A DNA stretch of 64,000 bases, taken from assembly GCA_040384265.1 (NCBI GenBank), contig JAZKJM010000001.1, positions 62,001-126,000 of the forward strand. Reading direction: 5' to 3'. Numbering within the stretch: the first letter of the stretch is position 1; each line of letters starts with the position of its first letter. Source of the stretch: Pseudomonadota bacterium. GTDB lineage: Bacteria; Pseudomonadota; Alphaproteobacteria; Rickettsiales; UBA3002. Below, piece by piece: positions 60,955 through 64,000 of the stretch. The notes under the pieces are model-generated. The model searched no databases and was not told the origin of the DNA. It worked only from the letters and a program-made list of their open reading frames with translations. The position numbers and the translations under genes are program-made.

Positions 60955-62525
60955 TTCGGTTCCTTTGTCTCGGTTGTGTCGCTTGCGGTCGGCAGCGCCG
61001 CTTCCGGCTTCTCGACCGGCGCGCTGGCGTCACTCGTCACGCTGGCCGGGTGCAACACCTGCTCCAGCAGATGCTTCACCGATGGCGCGAAGGAGCGCGA
61101 CATCGAGGTTGGGTGTACGCCCAGCCACAGCACCGCCACGATCAGCGGCACGAAATACAGCCACTGGCGCGGATTGGCATCCACCATCTCGGCGACATGC
61201 GGATTGGTGATCTCGCCGAACGCCACCCGGCGGTAAAGCCAGAGCATGTAGGCGGCACCAAGGATGAGCCCGGTGGCGGCAAACGCGGTTGCCCACGGCG
61301 CGGCTTGATAGCTGCCGACAATCACCAGGATTTCGCCGACAAACCCCGCGGTGCCGGGCAACCCGGCGGAGGCCATGGTGAAGACCATGAAGAACGCCGC
61401 GAAATAGGGCATCACGTTGACCACCCCGCCATATTGCTTGATTTCGCGGGTGTGCAGCTGGTCATAGACCACGCCGACGCACAGGAACAGCGCGCCCGAC
61501 ACAATGCCGTGGCTGATCATCTGGAACACGGCCCCATCCACCCCTTGCTGGGTGAAGGAGAAAATGCCGAGCGTGACAAAGCCCATATGCGCCACGGAGG
61601 AATACGCGATCAGCTTTTTCATATCTTCCTGCACCAGCGCAACCAGCGAGGTGTAGACGATGGCGATCACACTGAGCACGAACACGAAATTGGCAAAATA
61701 ATGCGAGGCTTCCGGCAGCATCGGCAACGAGAAGCGCAGGAAACCATAAGCGCCCAGCTTCAACAGAATGCCCGCGAGGATCACCGAACCGGCGGTGGGC
61801 GCCTGCACGTGCGCATCCGGCAGCCAGGTGTGGAACGGCCACATCGGCACCTTCACCGCGAACGAGGCGAACAGCGCCAGCCACAGCCATTTTTGCACAT
61901 CAAGCCCAAGGCTCGGCGCTTGCGCCATCAGGGTTGGGATGTCGGTGGTGTTGAAGGTGAAATAGAGATACAGCACCGCGAGCAGGAACAGCACCGAGCC
62001 CGCAAGCGTGTAGAGGAAGAATTTATAGGCCGCGTAAATCCGGTTCGCGCCGCCCCAAATGCCGATGATGAGATACATCGGGATCAGCACCGCCTCGAAG
62101 AAGAGATAAAACAGCAGCAGATCCATCGACACAAAGGTGCCGATGACGAGCGATTCGAGCAGCAGGAACAGGGCCATGAATTCGGCGACGCGGGTGGTCA
62201 CCGAGTTCCAGCTGCAGGCGACGCAGATGGGCATCAGGAAAGTGGTCAGCAGCACCAGCCACAGCGAAATGCCATCGATCCCGACATGGTAGTTGATGTT
62301 GTAGCCCGCGAACCAGGGCGCTTTTTCGACGAATTGGAAGGCGGCGCTGCTGCCATCGAACCCGACCAGCAGCGTGCAGGAGAGCAGGAAAATCACCAGC
62401 GTCGAAATCAGCGCCAGCCAGCGGGCGGCGTGGTGGCCGGTTTCTTCGTCGCGGCGGCCCGCGAAATAGACGATGACCGCACACAGGATCGGCAGCACAA
62501 TGAGGGAGGTGAGAAGATGTTCCAT
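60951..62525 (-). CDS. nuoM: NADH-quinone oxidoreductase subunit M
   Basis: Antiporter-like membrane subunit of complex I. 524 aa with YLFFEAVLIPMYLIIGIWGG, KVPMWPFHTWLPDAHVQAPT and KLIAYSSVAHMGFVTLGIFS, all family signatures. A C-terminal tail of about 25 residues rich in Ala/Pro/Glu follows the last membrane helix. The start shares a nucleotide with the nuoL stop (TAATG). Confidence 0.97.
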   Translation of the reverse strand: MEHLLTSLIVLPILCAVIVYFAGRRDEETGHHAARWLALISTLVIFLLSCTLLVGFDGSSAAFQFVEKAPWFAGYNINYHVGIDGISLWLVLLTTFLMPICVACSWNSVTTRVAEFMALFLLLESLVIGTFVSMDLLLFYLFFEAVLIPMYLIIGIWGGANRIYAAYKFFLYTLAGSVLFLLAVLYLYFTFNTTDIPTLMAQAPSLGLDVQKWLWLALFASFAVKVPMWPFHTWLPDAHVQAPTAGSVILAGILLKLGAYGFLRFSLPMLPEASHYFANFVFVLSVIAIVYTSLVALVQEDMKKLIAYSSVAHMGFVTLGIFSFTQQGVDGAVFQMISHGIVSGALFLCVGVVYDQLHTREIKQYGGVVNVMPYFAAFFMVFTMASAGLPGTAGFVGEILVIVGSYQAAPWATAFAATGLILGAAYMLWLYRRVAFGEITNPHVAEMVDANPRQWLYFVPLIVAVLWLGVHPTSMSRSFAPSVKHLLEQVLHPASVTSDASAPVEKPEAALPTASDTTETKEPK

Positions 62526-64000
62526 TACGCCGCCACCGAGTAAACCAGCCAGCTAATGAGCACCAACAGCCCAATCAGCATGGCAAAGGCATAGTGATAA
62601 AGATAACCCGTCTGCAACTGCGCGCTGCGCACGGCGACCACACGGCTCAGATACGCCGCGCCGTTAGGGCCGAGACCATCAATGAGTTTGGTATCAATCA
62701 CCCGCCACAGCCACTGGCCGCCACGGATGGCGGGCTGGATGAAGATGCGGGTGTACAGCTCGTCGAAATACCATTTGTTGAGCAGGAAGCGGTAGAGACC
62801 CTGCGCGTTCATTTTCACCAGCACCGGCAATTCCGGGCGGCGGATGTAGAACAGCCATGCCAGCGCAATGCCCGACACCCCGGCGATCAGCGGCAGCGCC
62901 TCGATCAGCAGCGGCGGATGCTCGCCATGTTCGGCATGCTCCGGCAGGATGGTGATGGCATGGTTCCAGAAATGCAGCCCGTGCTCCATCATGCCCCAGC
63001 CGTAATAGCCGATGGCCCCGGCGAACAGCGCCCCCAGCACCAGCGGCACCAATGGCAGCAGCATGATGCGCGGCGATTCATGGACATGATCCATCGTATG
63101 CTGATCGGCGCGCGGCGTGCCGTGGAAGGTCATGAACAACAGGCGCCAGGAATAGAACGCGGTCATGAATGCGGCCGTGATACCAAGCACGAAGGCTATT
63201 TTGCCCTGCACGGTGCCGGCGGCATAGGCGGCTTCCAGAATGGCATCTTTCGAGAAATACCCGGCGAAATAGGGGACCCCGGCAAGGGCCAGCGAACCGA
63301 TCCACATAAAGGCGTAGGTATACGGGATCTTGCGCCAGATGCCGCCCATTTTGCGCATATCCTGCTCGCCGCTCATGGCGTGGATGACAGAGCCCGCACC
63401 AAGGAACAGCAGCGCCTTGAAGAAGCCATGGGTGAAGAGATGGAACACCGCCGCGTTATACGCCGAGACGCCGCAGGCGAAGAACATATAGCCCAGCTGC
63501 GAACAGGTGGAATACGCGATCACCCGCTTAATGTCGTTCTGCACCAGGCCGATGGAGGCGGCAAAAATGGCGGTGATGGCGCCGACATACGTGACGACCA
63601 TCAGCGCCGTGGGCGCCATTTCAAACAGCGGCGAGCAGCGCGCGAGCATGAACACACCCGCCGTCACCATAGTTGCGGCATGAATGAGTGCGGAAACCGG
63701 CGTTGGGCCTTCCATCGCATCCGGCAGCCAGGTGTGCAGCAGGAATTGCGCCGATTTACCCATGGCGCCCATGAACAGCAGCAGGCAGATCGTATCCATC
63801 ACCGGCAATTGCATGCCAAGCACCGTCCAGCTGGCCTGCGGTGTCTCCGCATGGAAGGCCGTCGCGGTGCTGAAGACAGTGGAAAAATCCACCGAGCCGA
63901 AGGTGAAGAAAATGGCCGCAATGCCAAGCGCGAAGCCGAAATCGCCGACGCGGTTGACGATGAAGGCTTTCATTGCCGCCGCATTGGCGCTGGGCTTTTT
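62525..64000 (-). CDS. nuoL: NADH-quinone oxidoreductase subunit L (partial, cut by window edge)
   Basis: Distal antiporter-like subunit of complex I. The frame is open to the window's right end, and the residues before MKAFIVNRVGDFGFALGI are those of the NuoL core (KKPSANAAA), so about 150 N-terminal residues lie outside. LLHTWLPDAMEGPTPVSALI and VIAYSTCSQLGYMFFACGVS are clear. The C-terminus carries the long lateral helix region and a last membrane segment (FAMLIGLLVLISWLVYSVAA). Confidence 0.97.
   Translation of the reverse strand, partial: KKPSANAAAMKAFIVNRVGDFGFALGIAAIFFTFGSVDFSTVFSTATAFHAETPQASWTVLGMQLPVMDTICLLLFMGAMGKSAQFLLHTWLPDAMEGPTPVSALIHAATMVTAGVFMLARCSPLFEMAPTALMVVTYVGAITAIFAASIGLVQNDIKRVIAYSTCSQLGYMFFACGVSAYNAAVFHLFTHGFFKALLFLGAGSVIHAMSGEQDMRKMGGIWRKIPYTYAFMWIGSLALAGVPYFAGYFSKDAILEAAYAAGTVQGKIAFVLGITAAFMTAFYSWRLLFMTFHGTPRADQHTMDHVHESPRIMLLPLVPLVLGALFAGAIGYYGWGMMEHGLHFWNHAITILPEHAEHGEHPPLLIEALPLIAGVSGIALAWLFYIRRPELPVLVKMNAQGLYRFLLNKWYFDELYTRIFIQPAIRGGQWLWRVIDTKLIDGLGPNGAAYLSRVVAVRSAQLQTGYLYHYAFAMLIGLLVLISWLVYSVAA

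Overview
The window reads as a chromosomal segment of a moderately GC-rich alphaproteobacterium. The evidence is gene content and order: trpB-trpA next to trxA-addA, an RcdA-type DUF1465 protein, a PHB cluster with PhaR, alphaproteobacterial-type SerC and class II DAHP synthase, the order xre-metK-trmB-rimP-nusA-ylxR-infB-rbfA-truB-rpsO-pnp, and nuoL-M-N-birA-coaX-rnj. Several families of extragenic palindromic repeats, of the kind common in Rickettsiales and some other alphaproteobacteria, are scattered between genes. I cannot name an order or species.

Layout. 0-7 kb: tryptophan synthase (plus strand) faces a glutamine-synthetase-like gene, thioredoxin and AddA (minus strand), then an rcdA-like gene. 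7-9 kb: two unrecognised genes. 9-15 kb: the PHB region (phaR; a phasin-like ORF overlapping phaC; phaA; phaB), interrupted after phaC by two unrelated small genes separated by a second copy of the phaC 3' end. 15-16 kb: small unknown genes. 16-24 kb: serine biosynthesis (serC, serA) split by a 694-aa glycosyltransferase/methyltransferase chimera, then a hydrolase and two glycosyltransferases. 24-31.8 kb: thrS-infC, a lipoprotein, a small unknown gene, panC-pyrE, zapE, ispH. 31.8-37.1 kb: accessory stretch with a paralogous membrane-protein pair, tRNA-Val(GAC), a 650-aa alpha/beta-hydrolase-like protein and small secreted proteins. 37-40 kb: prephenate dehydratase, DAHP synthase and a histone-H1-like gene behind an A-tract-rich region with a perfect 30-bp palindrome. 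40.7-64 kb: a nearly unbroken minus-strand run from nuoL (cut by the window edge) to pnp.

How the genes work together: PhaA, PhaB and PhaC make polyhydroxybutyrate, PhaR is its regulator, and the ORF overlapping phaC may coat or activate granules. DAHP synthase, prephenate dehydratase and TrpAB serve aromatic amino acids; SerC and SerA serve serine. RimP, NusA, YlxR, IF2, RbfA, TruB, S15, PNPase, IF3, ThrRS and RNase J form a translation and RNA-processing core. The Nuo genes supply the membrane arm of complex I.

The most interesting unexplained material: an orphan protein with the Ser/Cys/His spacing of CheD-type deamidases (51959-52750); three perfect TTAA-N7-TTAA (CtrA-like) boxes, each 42-55 bp upstream of an unknown gene (187-aa, 61-aa and the CheD-like gene); the phaC 3'-end duplication around a small-gene cassette; a long two-frame overlap at phaC; a glutamine-synthetase barrel without its beta-grasp domain in the place usually held by accD-folC; and a repeat element inserted in frame in pyrE. 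Residue positions and third-position counts were worked out by hand; homology calls are from recognition, with no database search.
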